NCBI RefSeq assembly: GCF_030812215.1
Contig: NZ_JAUSSG010000002.1
Location: forward strand, 62,001 to 126,000
Reading direction: 5' to 3'
DNA length: 64,000 nt
Source: Variovorax boronicumulans
GTDB taxonomy: Bacteria; Pseudomonadota; Gammaproteobacteria; Burkholderiales; Burkholderiaceae_C
Part shown: piece after piece, positions 20,640 to 29,154 of the stretch
Position numbering within the stretch: position 1 is the first letter of the stretch
How the letters are laid out: every line of letters starts with the position of its first letter
The notes under the pieces: generated by a model
The model's database searches: none
What the model was told of the DNA's origin: nothing
What the model saw: the letters and a program-made list of their open reading frames with translations, nothing else
Made by a program: the position numbers and the translations under genes

Positions 20640-21586
20640 GCCGCGAGCGAGCCGGCACCGGCGCGGTTGGTCGCATCGCTCGGCCGTGCCGAGCAAGAAT
20701 TCACGCGATGCGCATTGGCCGCGATGCGCCTGGCGAAATCCACCGCGTGTGCCGTGACTGTCCGGCGTTCGCGATCGACGGTGATCATGTGATAGCAGTC
20801 GTGCAGCAACACCAGTTCGACGGGAGCGCGGACCTTGCGCAAGATCAGCCTGGCATTCGCCACGCTGGAGACATCGTCCTGGCTGGAATGCATCAGCAGG
20901 CAGGGCGCGCGCACGCGTCCCAACCGTCGCCGCACGTGTACCGACAGCGCCTTCATCTCGATGATGGCGTACCAGGGATTCCCCGGCAGGCCGGCAGCGG
21001 CGCTGTCGCCCTGCTGCATCTGTTCGACGATGCGCCTGCGCACCGCTTCATCCTTGATACCGTAGGGTGGTTGTTCCATGAACACCTGGCTGCGTCCGAT
21101 GCCGAGCGCCCGGAACGCCGGCAACAGGAACGAAAGCCGTGTGTAGCGCGGAATGCTCCAGCCGTCGTGCCAGAACATGGTGGACAAGGCCCCGATTCCA
21201 TCGATCAGCTCCGGTCGCGTGATGGCCAGTTCCAGCGCAAGCACTGCACCCATCGACAGTCCGACCACCACCACCCGATCCGTTCGACAGCGCAGCCGCT
21301 CCGCACCGGCGTGCACGCTCGCAGCCCAATCCTGCCAGCGCGTGCGCACCAGGTCTTCCTGCGTGCCGCAATGACCTGCCAACTGAACGCCGTAGACGGT
21401 GAAGCCCGCGCGGTGCAGGCCTTTGCCGAGCAAGCGCATCTCGTTGGGGGTTCCTGTGAGACCGTGCACCAGCAGGATGCCGGTGCGGGCATGCTCGCCG
21501 TGGCCTTCGTGCAGGAATTCATGCCGGGTCACACACACTGGCGAGGAACTCCAATGACCTTCCGGAACTTCCATTTCGTCGTTCAT
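20636..21586 (-). CDS. Alpha/beta hydrolase, carboxylesterase/monoacylglycerol-lipase type
   Basis: A 316-residue serine hydrolase. The oxyanion segment is ILLVHGLTGTPNEM and the nucleophile elbow is GLSMG. The acid lies in MHSSQDDVSS and the histidine in HDCYHMITVDRE, giving a complete Ser-Asp-His triad. The closest type is the small esterase/MGL group (Est30-like) rather than haloalkane dehalogenase or peptidase. In this operon it could release an acyl or ester intermediate, or act as a free-standing thioesterase-like step; the sequence does not decide. ATG 21586 is coupled to the phosphatase stop by ATGA. A polar tail of ~25 residues follows the catalytic domain. Confidence 0.8.
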   Translation of the reverse strand: MNDEMEVPEGHWSSSPVCVTRHEFLHEGHGEHARTGILLVHGLTGTPNEMRLLGKGLHRAGFTVYGVQLAGHCGTQEDLVRTRWQDWAASVHAGAERLRCRTDRVVVVGLSMGAVLALELAITRPELIDGIGALSTMFWHDGWSIPRYTRLSFLLPAFRALGIGRSQVFMEQPPYGIKDEAVRRRIVEQMQQGDSAAAGLPGNPWYAIIEMKALSVHVRRRLGRVRAPCLLMHSSQDDVSSVANARLILRKVRAPVELVLLHDCYHMITVDRERRTVTAHAVDFARRIAANAHRVNSCSARPSDATNRAGAGSLAA

Positions 21587-22308
21587 GCGAGGCAATCCTT
21601 GCGTGCCGTGATTTCCAGCATCAGATCCAGTGCGTCGCGAAAGTTGTCAAAGGCCGCGTGCGCGATGCGCCGGCTTCGGCAGTGCCCGATCAGCCGGTCC
21701 TTCGCCAGCACGAAGTCGGCCTTGCCCGAGACACAAAAATCGGAGCTGCCATCGCCGACGAAAAGGACCTTGCCATGCACTTTGCGCTGCGTGGCCAGGT
21801 TGGCGCATTTGCAATTGCCGCTGGCGCGCTCGCAGTTGGCTCTCGCGTGCGGTGTGTACAGCCGCCAGCCGCGTTCGGTGATTTGGATCAACTGATTCGC
21901 GACGACCGGCAGATCGCCCAGATCGTGTGCCTGGAGAATTCGCTTGATGGCGAGATCCAGGCCGTCGCTGACCACTTGCACGGTGATGCCTCTCAGTCGA
22001 GCTGCGGCGACAAAGGCCCTGAAATGACGGTCGATGGGCATCCGATCGAGGTGGGAGTCGAATTCGTGCGCACTCATGTCCAGTAGCGACACTTGCCCGC
22101 TCATGCATTCGCGCGAGCCGATCTGGCCGCTCTCCCATGCTTTTTCGAGCGCGTGCCAGCCACGACCGCCAAAGCGCTGCAGCAGGCTGTCCGTGACATC
22201 CTCGACGCTGATCGTGCCATCGAAATCGCATTGGATGGTCCACCCGCTTGGCGTCGGGGCATGGGTCGTCGCTGCGGGCGCCGCGATCGAAAAAAAAGAC
22301 TCACTCAT
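21583..22308 (-). CDS. HAD-IB phosphatase (MtnX/SerB-like)
   Basis: A 241-residue haloacid-dehalogenase hydrolase of subfamily IB. Motif I is CDFDGTIS with the Asp nucleophile and Asp acid, motif II is VVSDGLD, and motif III/IV is KVLFVGDGSSDFCVS. The layout is that of phosphoserine phosphatase and of MtnX, the methionine-salvage enol phosphatase. No other methionine-salvage gene is present. A more general role of removing phosphate from a phosphorylated biosynthetic intermediate fits the operon better. Its start overlaps the adaptor gene end by 8 nt and its stop overlaps the hydrolase start. Confidence 0.8.
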   Translation of the reverse strand: MSESFFSIAAPAATTHAPTPSGWTIQCDFDGTISVEDVTDSLLQRFGGRGWHALEKAWESGQIGSRECMSGQVSLLDMSAHEFDSHLDRMPIDRHFRAFVAAARLRGITVQVVSDGLDLAIKRILQAHDLGDLPVVANQLIQITERGWRLYTPHARANCERASGNCKCANLATQRKVHGKVLFVGDGSSDFCVSGKADFVLAKDRLIGHCRSRRIAHAAFDNFRDALDLMLEITARKDCLA

Positions 22309-23251
22309 AAAAGCTGACCCTCACGTTGCGACCGGGGCGCAGCCTCGAGGCGGCCTCCTGATCAAGTTCAAGAATGCAATCCACCACGCGCAGGCCCGTG
22401 CGCTGGGGCGTCTCGTCGTCGAGGCGACTCGGCCCGTAGGCGGCACTCAGGCGCAGCACGTGCGCGGCGAGCTGTGTTGGCTCGGAACTGCCATTGGCAT
22501 CCCGCTCGAGCTGGACGGTGGCGCGCATGCCGGGTTTGACGCTCGCGACGTAGCTCTCGTTGAGCTCCGCGCGCACGATCAACGCGCGCTGCGGCAGGAG
22601 CACCATCAGAGGGGGAGCGCCCTGTGCAGCGACACGGGCGCCGATCTGGACATTGAGCTTGAGCACGATGGCGTCGTCAGGTGCCGTCACCGTGTGGCGT
22701 TGAACGGCCAGGCGCGCGAGGTCGATCTTCTGGCGCGCGATGGCGCTTTCCGCCTCCAGCACTCGCATTGCGACCTCGATGTCCCGCTGGGCCTGGAGCG
22801 CTTCCTCGGCACGCCGCGGATCGAGTGCTTGCGCACGGGCTGCCTCTTGCGTGCGGCGAACCAACTGGCGCGCGGCGGGCAGGCGCTCGGCCTGGCCATG
22901 CAGGCGCGCCTGCACCAGTTTCAATTCGGCTTGAGCGAGGCCGGCTTCCATGCGCGCTTGTTCGGAGCCAAGCTTCAGCAGCACCTGGCCGCGTTGCACC
23001 AGATCGCCCTCGCCCACGTTCAAGGTTTCGATCTCTCCGTTCAAAGGTGACACGATGTCGAGCAAGCCACCACGTACCTCAACCTTGCCACGCGCCATCG
23101 CCAGCAGTCGGGGCGAATCGGCCTGCGCGCTTGGGGCCACAACAGGGAGCGACTTGGGAGCAGGCCTGGAGCAGCCGCTCATGGCGATGGCCAGCAGCAA
23201 GACGCACGACAAGCGCCTGTGCGGCCGCTCGCAACGGACGAGATTCATCAT
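22301..23251 (-). CDS. HlyD/MacA-type periplasmic adaptor of ABC exporter
   Basis: A 316-residue membrane-fusion protein with a lipoprotein signal (CVLLLAIAMSGCSRPAPK, Cys in SGC). The first lipoyl half is GGLLDIVSPLNGEIETLNVG. A Glu/Ala/Gln-rich coiled-coil hairpin spans residues ~100-185, and the second half is TVTAPDDAIVLKLNVQIGAR. It would link the inner-membrane ABC complex, encoded by the two genes before it, to the NodT channel at the operon start. Start ATG 23251 overlaps the ATPase stop; a second ATG lies directly after it. It resembles DevB-type adaptors, which work with separate ATPase and permease subunits. Confidence 0.85.
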   Translation of the reverse strand: MMNLVRCERPHRRLSCVLLLAIAMSGCSRPAPKSLPVVAPSAQADSPRLLAMARGKVEVRGGLLDIVSPLNGEIETLNVGEGDLVQRGQVLLKLGSEQARMEAGLAQAELKLVQARLHGQAERLPAARQLVRRTQEAARAQALDPRRAEEALQAQRDIEVAMRVLEAESAIARQKIDLARLAVQRHTVTAPDDAIVLKLNVQIGARVAAQGAPPLMVLLPQRALIVRAELNESYVASVKPGMRATVQLERDANGSSEPTQLAAHVLRLSAAYGPSRLDDETPQRTGLRVVDCILELDQEAASRLRPGRNVRVSFYE

Positions 23252-24006
23252 TGAACTTTCTTGGTGATGGGCCGACGCACCGCGGCCTCGGGCCTCGCGT
23301 CGCCGCGGATCTTCCCGTCCTCCATCGTCAACACGCGATCGGCGTGATGCACGAGGCGCGGGTCGTGACTGACACACAGGACCGTGGTGCCGTGGACATG
23401 GGAGATTTCGTGCAAAAGGTCGATGACCTTCTGACCGTTGTTCGCATCCAGCGCGCTGGTCGGCTCATCGGCGAACAGCAGCTTGGGCTCCTTGGCCAAT
23501 GCACGAGCAATCGCGACGCGCTGCTTTTCCCCGCCCGAAAGCTGCACCGGAAAGGCGTCGGCGCGGTGTGCCATGCCCACCTCCGACAGTGCCCGCATCG
23601 CACGTTCGGCTGATTGCCGGTCGCTGAGGCCCAGATAGCCAAGGGGCAGTTGCACCTGCTCGCGCGCAGTGAGTGCCGCGAAGAGATTGAATCCCTGGAA
23701 CACGAAGCCGGTGTGTCGAAGACGGAAGCGCTCGAGCGCGCGCTTGTCCATCTGGCTCAAATCATCGCCAAGGGCCAGAACGCGTCCCGAGTCGGGCGCT
23801 TGCAGTCCGCTCAACAGCGACAGCAGCGTGCTCTTGCCGCAGCCCGACGGACCGGAGATCAGTGTGAGTTCGCCTTGCCGGACCTGAATGGACAGGTCGC
23901 GCAATACGTCGACGCGCACCTTCCCCGACAGAAAGGACTTGCTGAGCTGGTGGCCCTGCAGACTCGCGGGCGAGGACGCCCGGATGGGAGACACTGCCAT
24001 GCTCAT
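23248..24006 (-). CDS. ABC transporter ATPase, MacB/LolD/DevA type
   Basis: A 252-residue nucleotide-binding subunit. Walker A is GPSGCGKST, the Q-loop is [10 protein letters not shown], the signature is [16 protein letters not shown], Walker B is [12 protein letters not shown] and the H-loop is VSHD. The sequence class (LSKSF start, [15 protein letters not shown]) is that of ATPases driving FtsX-fold mechanotransmission permeases. The permease is the gene just upstream (ATGA overlap), and the adaptor follows with the same overlap. The stand-alone ATPase and permease make this a DevBCA-like exporter rather than the fused MacB form found at 29155-31116. Confidence 0.9.
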   Translation of the reverse strand: MSMAVSPIRASSPASLQGHQLSKSFLSGKVRVDVLRDLSIQVRQGELTLISGPSGCGKSTLLSLLSGLQAPDSGRVLALGDDLSQMDKRALERFRLRHTGFVFQGFNLFAALTAREQVQLPLGYLGLSDRQSAERAMRALSEVGMAHRADAFPVQLSGGEKQRVAIARALAKEPKLLFADEPTSALDANNGQKVIDLLHEISHVHGTTVLCVSHDPRLVHHADRVLTMEDGKIRGDARPEAAVRRPITKKVQ

Positions 24007-25136
24007 CTCAGCAACATCGCGGGATCGGCGCGCACCAAGCCGCGCACGGCGATCAAGCCGGATATCAACGCGAGGCCGAGAACCAGCGCCGCGCAGGCCA
24101 GTGCCATCGCTGCATCCATGCCCACCGGCACGCCGTAGCGAGCCGCCAGCCAGAGAAGAAGACTGCAGAACAAGCCACTGACCGCCAGGCCGATGCAGCC
24201 CACCCAGCAGGCCTGCTCGACCACGATGCGGCGCAGAGCTCCCACGCTGGCTCCCAAGGCGTTGAGCATGGCGTACTCACGCGCGGATGCCGCCACGACC
24301 GCCATCAACGACTGGCTGGTCACCACCGCACCGACCAGGCAAACGATGCCGGCCATGAACAGCACAGCAATGCCCGCACCGGTGTCGAACATCCAGTACA
24401 ACTGCGATCGGCGCGCGAATTCCGCCGCCGTCCAGACCTCGAAGGCGCCGAAAGTCGTGCTGCCGGCCAGTCTGGACTTGATGAGGTCGGCCTGATCGGC
24501 GCGCGAAATCCGCGCTACGAAGTACGTCACTCCTGCGGAGGACTCGCCGGCTCGCAACTCCCGCGCCGTCGCCATCGACGCCAGTACATTGACGCCGCCC
24601 AGGGCGCGCAGGCCGTCCAGCGCGGCCACGATCTGCACACGATGGCCGTTCACCCAGGCCTGGCCGCCCACCGGCGTGCTGAGCTGATCCAGATCCGACC
24701 GGTCAACGATCACTGCGCCAGGTTGACGCATCAGTCGACGCACCGCCGGCGGCAGTATGCGAGAGAACATCAAGGCATCCGCGTCCGTGCCGATGCCCGA
24801 GACATAGACCGAAACCCCACCGCCGGATCGCGCGTCGTTGCGCCAGTCGCCTTCCACCCACAGGTAGGGCTCGACATCGGCGACGCCAGGATCCATGCGA
24901 AGTCGCATCTCCACGGCGGGATCGATATCGCGGCCGAAATTGACGCTTTGCGTACCCGGGTAGCCTGCCCACAGATCGCCCGAGGAAGCCGTCACGTAGA
25001 CGGCCGCGCTGCCGAAGATGCCCAGCATGAGTGCCGCTTGCACGGTCAGCAGGAGTCCTGCGAACCCCACGGCCAGAACAGCCGGCACAAAGCGGCGCCA
25101 TTCATGGACGATGGTCTTGCGCGCCAACGCGATCAT
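24003..25136 (-). CDS. ABC transporter permease, FtsX/MacB type (DevC-like)
   Basis: A 377-residue four-helix FtsX-type permease. TM1 is around residues 17-40 (AVLAVGFAGLLLTVQAALML). A large periplasmic domain of ~200 residues follows. TM2-4 make up the C-terminal third (GIAVLFMAGIVCLVGAVVTS, CIGLAVSGLFCSLLLWLAAR, ALACAALVLGLALISGLIAV). The cytoplasmic ASAREYAMLNALGASVGALR loop is the conserved FtsX coupling segment. I chose ATG 25136, since it overlaps the NodT stop as ATGA and gives the family start IALARKTIVHEW. Such permeases pump periplasmic substrates through an adaptor and TolC-type channel without moving them across the inner membrane themselves. Confidence 0.85.
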   Translation of the reverse strand: MIALARKTIVHEWRRFVPAVLAVGFAGLLLTVQAALMLGIFGSAAVYVTASSGDLWAGYPGTQSVNFGRDIDPAVEMRLRMDPGVADVEPYLWVEGDWRNDARSGGGVSVYVSGIGTDADALMFSRILPPAVRRLMRQPGAVIVDRSDLDQLSTPVGGQAWVNGHRVQIVAALDGLRALGGVNVLASMATARELRAGESSAGVTYFVARISRADQADLIKSRLAGSTTFGAFEVWTAAEFARRSQLYWMFDTGAGIAVLFMAGIVCLVGAVVTSQSLMAVVAASAREYAMLNALGASVGALRRIVVEQACWVGCIGLAVSGLFCSLLLWLAARYGVPVGMDAAMALACAALVLGLALISGLIAVRGLVRADPAMLLR

Positions 25137-26641
25137 GAGGATGCCCCACCGATGCCGGATGGGGCTGGCCAGTCCCGCGCGGCCTCGCCAGCGGGCCACG
25201 GCGCGCCGCCCAGCGACTTGTACAGCGCCACGAACGCAAGCGTGTGGCTGGTGCGGGCTGCGGCAAGGGCGATGGACTGTTGCAGTTCCTCGCGCTGTGC
25301 TGCCAGGAGATCGAGTCCGCTCGCCAGGCCCAGATTTGCCAGAAGGGTCTGGTCTTGCGTGCGGCGCTTACTGGCGTCGAGGGCGGTCTGCAACTGCTGG
25401 CAACGTTCCTGCGCTTCCCGCAATCGGCTCAGCGCCGACTCGGTTTCCGCGACGCCCTCCACGACCGTCTGTCGGTATGCCATCAGCGAAGCCTCGAGGG
25501 CTTCCTTCTGCGCCTCCGCGAAGTTCCGCCTGCGGGCCCAGTCGAACAGGGGGATGTCGATCGCCGGGCCGATTGCCGGAATGTTGTCCGAGGTGCGACG
25601 ACTGTGCCTTGTCAGGTTGTGTGCGTACAGCATCGATACCCCGAGCGTGATTCGGGGATAGAGCTCCGAGCGGGCGATGCCCAGTTCAGCGGCGGCCTTC
25701 AGAACCTCGGCCTCGGCGCTGCGAATTTCAGGGCGGTATCGCAGCATGTCGGCCGGCACCTGCTGCAAAGCGAAATTCTTCGTGCCCGGCAATGGCGCCG
25801 GCGGCCAAGTTGCAGCGGGGGTCCAGGCCTCATCCGGAGCGGTCTGCCCCAGGAGTACGGCGAGTGCTTGCGAGGCCCGCTCGGCCGTCTCGCGCGCTTC
25901 GCTCGATTGGGCGCGCGTCTGCGCCAGACGTTCGACAATTTGCAGACGCTCATCGGGCGGTCCCAGCTGCAGGCGATTTCGCAAGTCAAGCAGCGCCAGC
26001 GCATGATTGTCCAGCGCTGCCTGGCGTCGCAGCAGTGACTCGCGATACAACGCGCCGCGCAGCTCTGCATACGTGCGCACCACTTCGGCGATGCCAGACA
26101 CGCGCGCGCCATGAGCGACCGCGATCGCCGCGTCCACGCGCGCATTGCCATGGCGCTGCGCCGATTCGCGCGCACCGAAGAGGCCCAGCTCCCATATGGC
26201 ATCGAGACTGGCCTGGAAGTAGTTGTCCGTGGCCGAGATGTCCTGCAAGGTGCGGGCGCTCCCGGAAACCACCGGCAGATGCTGGGCGTGGTCGCGTCGG
26301 GCGAGCAATCTCGCCTGGCGCAGGCGGCTGCGCGCCTGTGCCATTGTCAGGTTCTGGGCCATGGCCCGATCCACCAGGGCATCGAGTCGTGTGTCGCTCA
26401 ATACCTTCCACCATGCCTGCAGATCGGGCTGGATCGCATCGGAGGGAGGGGAGCCAGCCTTGCGCCAATGCGCCGGAAGTTCGTTCGGCAGTGTCGGAAG
26501 GTCTACTGTGGTGCATGCCGACAGGGCGCATGCGAGAAGCAGAGCGCACAGCGAGGCAAGGTGCGAAGCGGGGAGTCGTGCGCGAAACAAGGATGAGCAG
26601 CCTGCAAGAGGAGTAAGCCCATCATTGGATTGCTTCAGCAT
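25133..26641 (-). CDS. Outer-membrane efflux channel, NodT family
   Basis: A 502-residue TolC-type channel, probably a lipoprotein (SLCALLLACALSACTTVDL). Both OEP halves are present (NYFQASLDAIWELGLFGARE, MLRYRPEIRSAEAEVLKAAA, PAIDIPLFDWARRRNFAEAQ). It is the first gene of the nine-gene operon, coupled by ATGA to the DevC-like permease. It should be the exit duct of that ABC exporter. The start is uncertain: ATG 26641 leaves ~35 residues before the signal core, and an in-frame ATG 66 nt upstream also lacks a strong ribosome site. Confidence 0.85.
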   Translation of the reverse strand: MLKQSNDGLTPLAGCSSLFRARLPASHLASLCALLLACALSACTTVDLPTLPNELPAHWRKAGSPPSDAIQPDLQAWWKVLSDTRLDALVDRAMAQNLTMAQARSRLRQARLLARRDHAQHLPVVSGSARTLQDISATDNYFQASLDAIWELGLFGARESAQRHGNARVDAAIAVAHGARVSGIAEVVRTYAELRGALYRESLLRRQAALDNHALALLDLRNRLQLGPPDERLQIVERLAQTRAQSSEARETAERASQALAVLLGQTAPDEAWTPAATWPPAPLPGTKNFALQQVPADMLRYRPEIRSAEAEVLKAAAELGIARSELYPRITLGVSMLYAHNLTRHSRRTSDNIPAIGPAIDIPLFDWARRRNFAEAQKEALEASLMAYRQTVVEGVAETESALSRLREAQERCQQLQTALDASKRRTQDQTLLANLGLASGLDLLAAQREELQQSIALAAARTSHTLAFVALYKSLGGAPWPAGEAARDWPAPSGIGGASS

Positions 26642-27719
26642 TGACGAACATTGCGCATTCGGTGGAGATTGGATGAAGTCCTTCTCGGACGTCGGCTCCG
26701 ACTGCACCCTGTGGATCAGGCAGTGCGGGCGCCATCTCCTGACGTGACTACCCGCGAACTTGCTTGTTCGCTTCGTCCGCAGCGCTGTATGGCCCGCAGC
26801 CTTCCAGAGGTCTCTGGCAATTCACGAGGCCAAAAGCAGCGAATGCGCGAGATTCAACGAATCTTGACAATCCCTGCGCGCAATGTGGCTCGACGCATCG
26901 CAGCATTGGAGACTTTGACGAAGTGCGCGCCAGATGATTTCACCTCGCCCCCGTTGGAGGCTCCCGTCCAGCTCGAAACACTACGCTGGGATCATTGTGG
27001 CTATTGCAGCCTTGGCCTTGATGATTTCGACGCAGGTCTTTGCGGTTGCAGGAACGATGGGTGTCGCCGCGTGGCCGCCCAGACACTGGAATGCGAATTC
27101 CCTGGTTACTTCACTGGCCGTATTGAAGACCAGGATCCGATATGGCGGGTATCAGGCCTCCCCCCTGAAAAATCGCTGAAGCACCATTCGAGCTCGCCCT
27201 TTCTGAAGGAGTTCGAAGCGCTTGCGCATCTCGACGGACGGGGCCCTCGGACCTTGGCAATCAGTGGGACTGCTCCCTCAACGTCAGGCCCTCTCGTCGC
27301 CACATCAGTGCCGTTCTAAAAGCAATCGCCGCGCCACGCAGACGGATCGCTCGCGCCTCCGCCGCAACCAGCGCGCGGGCCGCACGCTCGAAGTGCGTAG
27401 CGCTGTCTGCCGTCTTCATGCTGCTCGGCGACGTTCCTATCTTTTTCATCGTTTCAACAAATGGCTAGGGCACCCGGCGCAAGGACGCGCCGATGTGGTT
27501 TGGGCAACAGCGATGTGCATTCGCTCGGCAGAGATTCTTTCCGGAGAATGTGGGAAATCTGGTGGCAAGCAGTCCAGATTCCATTGAGGCACCTGCAACC
27601 ATCGGCAAGATGGCGCCCCCCCAGACTTTCCGGCCGGCCTTCAACGAGACAGCGCGACGCCCAGGCTTTTTTCTCTTCATCTGCACAGGCCACCGAACGT
27701 CGAAGCGTTCAGTCGCTGA
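26642..27719. other. 1.1-kb region without a supported gene
   Basis: Between the two NodT-containing exporter operons. The best candidate is a plus-strand frame 26934-27179 (81 residues) with one hydrophobic segment (IIVAIAALALMISTQVFAVA) that could span the membrane. It has no good ribosome site and no recognisable family. Other frames on both strands look random. The stretch must contain the promoter of the nine-gene operon; I could not pick out a confident one. It may be remnant DNA from the insertion of one of the operons. Confidence 0.45.
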
Positions 27720-29153
27720 TCAAGGCGTCATCCCGGGATCGTTCTCGACCCAGCCACCACCCAATACCTGACGGAGCTGCACATGGTTCTGCAGTTGGGC
27801 CAGTCGTATCGAAGCATGGGCGACCTCTGCCGTGCGCAGGCGTTCCTGCGCATCGAGCCAGCTTCTCAGAGGCAGCAACCCGACCCGGAAGCGGGCCTCG
27901 TAGACCCGTGCCACTTCCTCCGCCTGGCGTTGCGCCTGGCGCAACGCGCCTTCCTGCTCGGCGAGTCGGATGCGGGCGGAGAGAGCTTGGTCCACTTCGC
28001 CGAGCGCGGTGTACAGCGCTTTGCGAAACCCCATTGCGGCTTCTTCGTATCTGGTGCGGGCGATGTCGGTCTCGATTCCCAACGTGCGCGCCTGCAGAAA
28101 GGGCAGCGTCATGCCGACACCCAATGTCGCGACCGGATTGGCAAGTACGTCGAGGAGGGCTCTGCTGGAACTGCCCAGCGCACCGGTGAGTGAGATACCA
28201 GGGTAGTAGCTGGCCACCGCTGCGTCGGTGCGCGCACCCGCGGCCTGAAGCCGCCACTGGGCAGCGCGCAGGTCAGGCCTGCGCCCGAGCAGATCGGCCG
28301 GAAGGCCTGGATGTACCGGCGGCAAGGCGATCTCGGGCAGCGTCCGGGGCTCGGGCTCCGGTACGGAAGCGCCATCCAGCAGCACGCGCGCGCGCTCGCG
28401 CAGTACCGTGGCTGCCTGACGCTGGGCCGCCAGATCGGCGGCACGCTCCTCGCGCACTTGCAGCGCCTCGTGCAGCGCCAGCCGACCTTCCGCTCCCGCC
28501 TCGAAGCGGGCCTGAACCAAGGCCACGATGCGCCGGGCATCGCTTTCGCTGGCTTCGGCCATCGCCACGCGATCGTTGGCGTAGGCGAGCTGGAAGTACA
28601 GGTCGATGACGCTGGCGACCAGCACCAGCCGCACGGCCTGCCTGTCCCGCTTGCTCGCCTGCGCCTCGGAGCTGGCGGCAGCCTGCAGCGCGTCGAGACG
28701 CCCGAAGAGGTCGAGTTCCCAGCTCACTGCGATCTGCCCGTTGCTGCCTGAGCTCGTGTCCGGTTGTCCACTGCCCAGCCCTCGCGCGCTGCGGGTGTTC
28801 CATGCGCCGGACACCGTGGGTGTCAACTGGGCGCCTGCGAGCCGGGCCTCCAGCATCGCGCGGCGCAGCCGGATGCCCGCCACGGCAAGGTCTGCGTTGC
28901 GTGCGAGGGCGGTTTTCACCCAGGCGTCCAGCACTGGCAGCTCGCCCGCGCGCCACCAGGTCAACCTCCTGTTGCCAGCTCGAGCTGCCGGTGCAGCCTC
29001 GGCATGGGTATACGCAGGTGGCAGCACCGGCATCGGCTTGGGGGGCTCGGGCGTGGTGCATCCCACCCCTGCACAGGCCAGCAGAGTGGCGAACATGGCT
29101 CGGGGCAAGGACGCTCGCAGGCGAAGAAGAGAGAAAGGTATGGATCGCGTCAT
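27720..29153 (-). CDS. Outer-membrane efflux channel, NodT family (second exporter)
   Basis: A 477-residue TolC-type lipoprotein channel (signal ATLLACAGVGCTTPEPPKP with Cys in VGC). Family motifs are GQIAVSWELDLFGRLDALQ, LLGRRPDLRAAQWRLQAAGA and LGVGMTLPFLQARTLGIETD. It starts 1 nt after the MacB stop and belongs to the MacA-MacB-channel operon. It is clearly a different paralogue from the channel at 25133-26641; only the common family motifs are shared. The gene closes this operon. The next gene on the strand begins about 1.1 kb further on. Confidence 0.88.
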   Translation of the reverse strand: MTRSIPFSLLRLRASLPRAMFATLLACAGVGCTTPEPPKPMPVLPPAYTHAEAAPAARAGNRRLTWWRAGELPVLDAWVKTALARNADLAVAGIRLRRAMLEARLAGAQLTPTVSGAWNTRSARGLGSGQPDTSSGSNGQIAVSWELDLFGRLDALQAAASSEAQASKRDRQAVRLVLVASVIDLYFQLAYANDRVAMAEASESDARRIVALVQARFEAGAEGRLALHEALQVREERAADLAAQRQAATVLRERARVLLDGASVPEPEPRTLPEIALPPVHPGLPADLLGRRPDLRAAQWRLQAAGARTDAAVASYYPGISLTGALGSSSRALLDVLANPVATLGVGMTLPFLQARTLGIETDIARTRYEEAAMGFRKALYTALGEVDQALSARIRLAEQEGALRQAQRQAEEVARVYEARFRVGLLPLRSWLDAQERLRTAEVAHASIRLAQLQNHVQLRQVLGGGWVENDPGMTP

Positions 29154-29154
29154 G

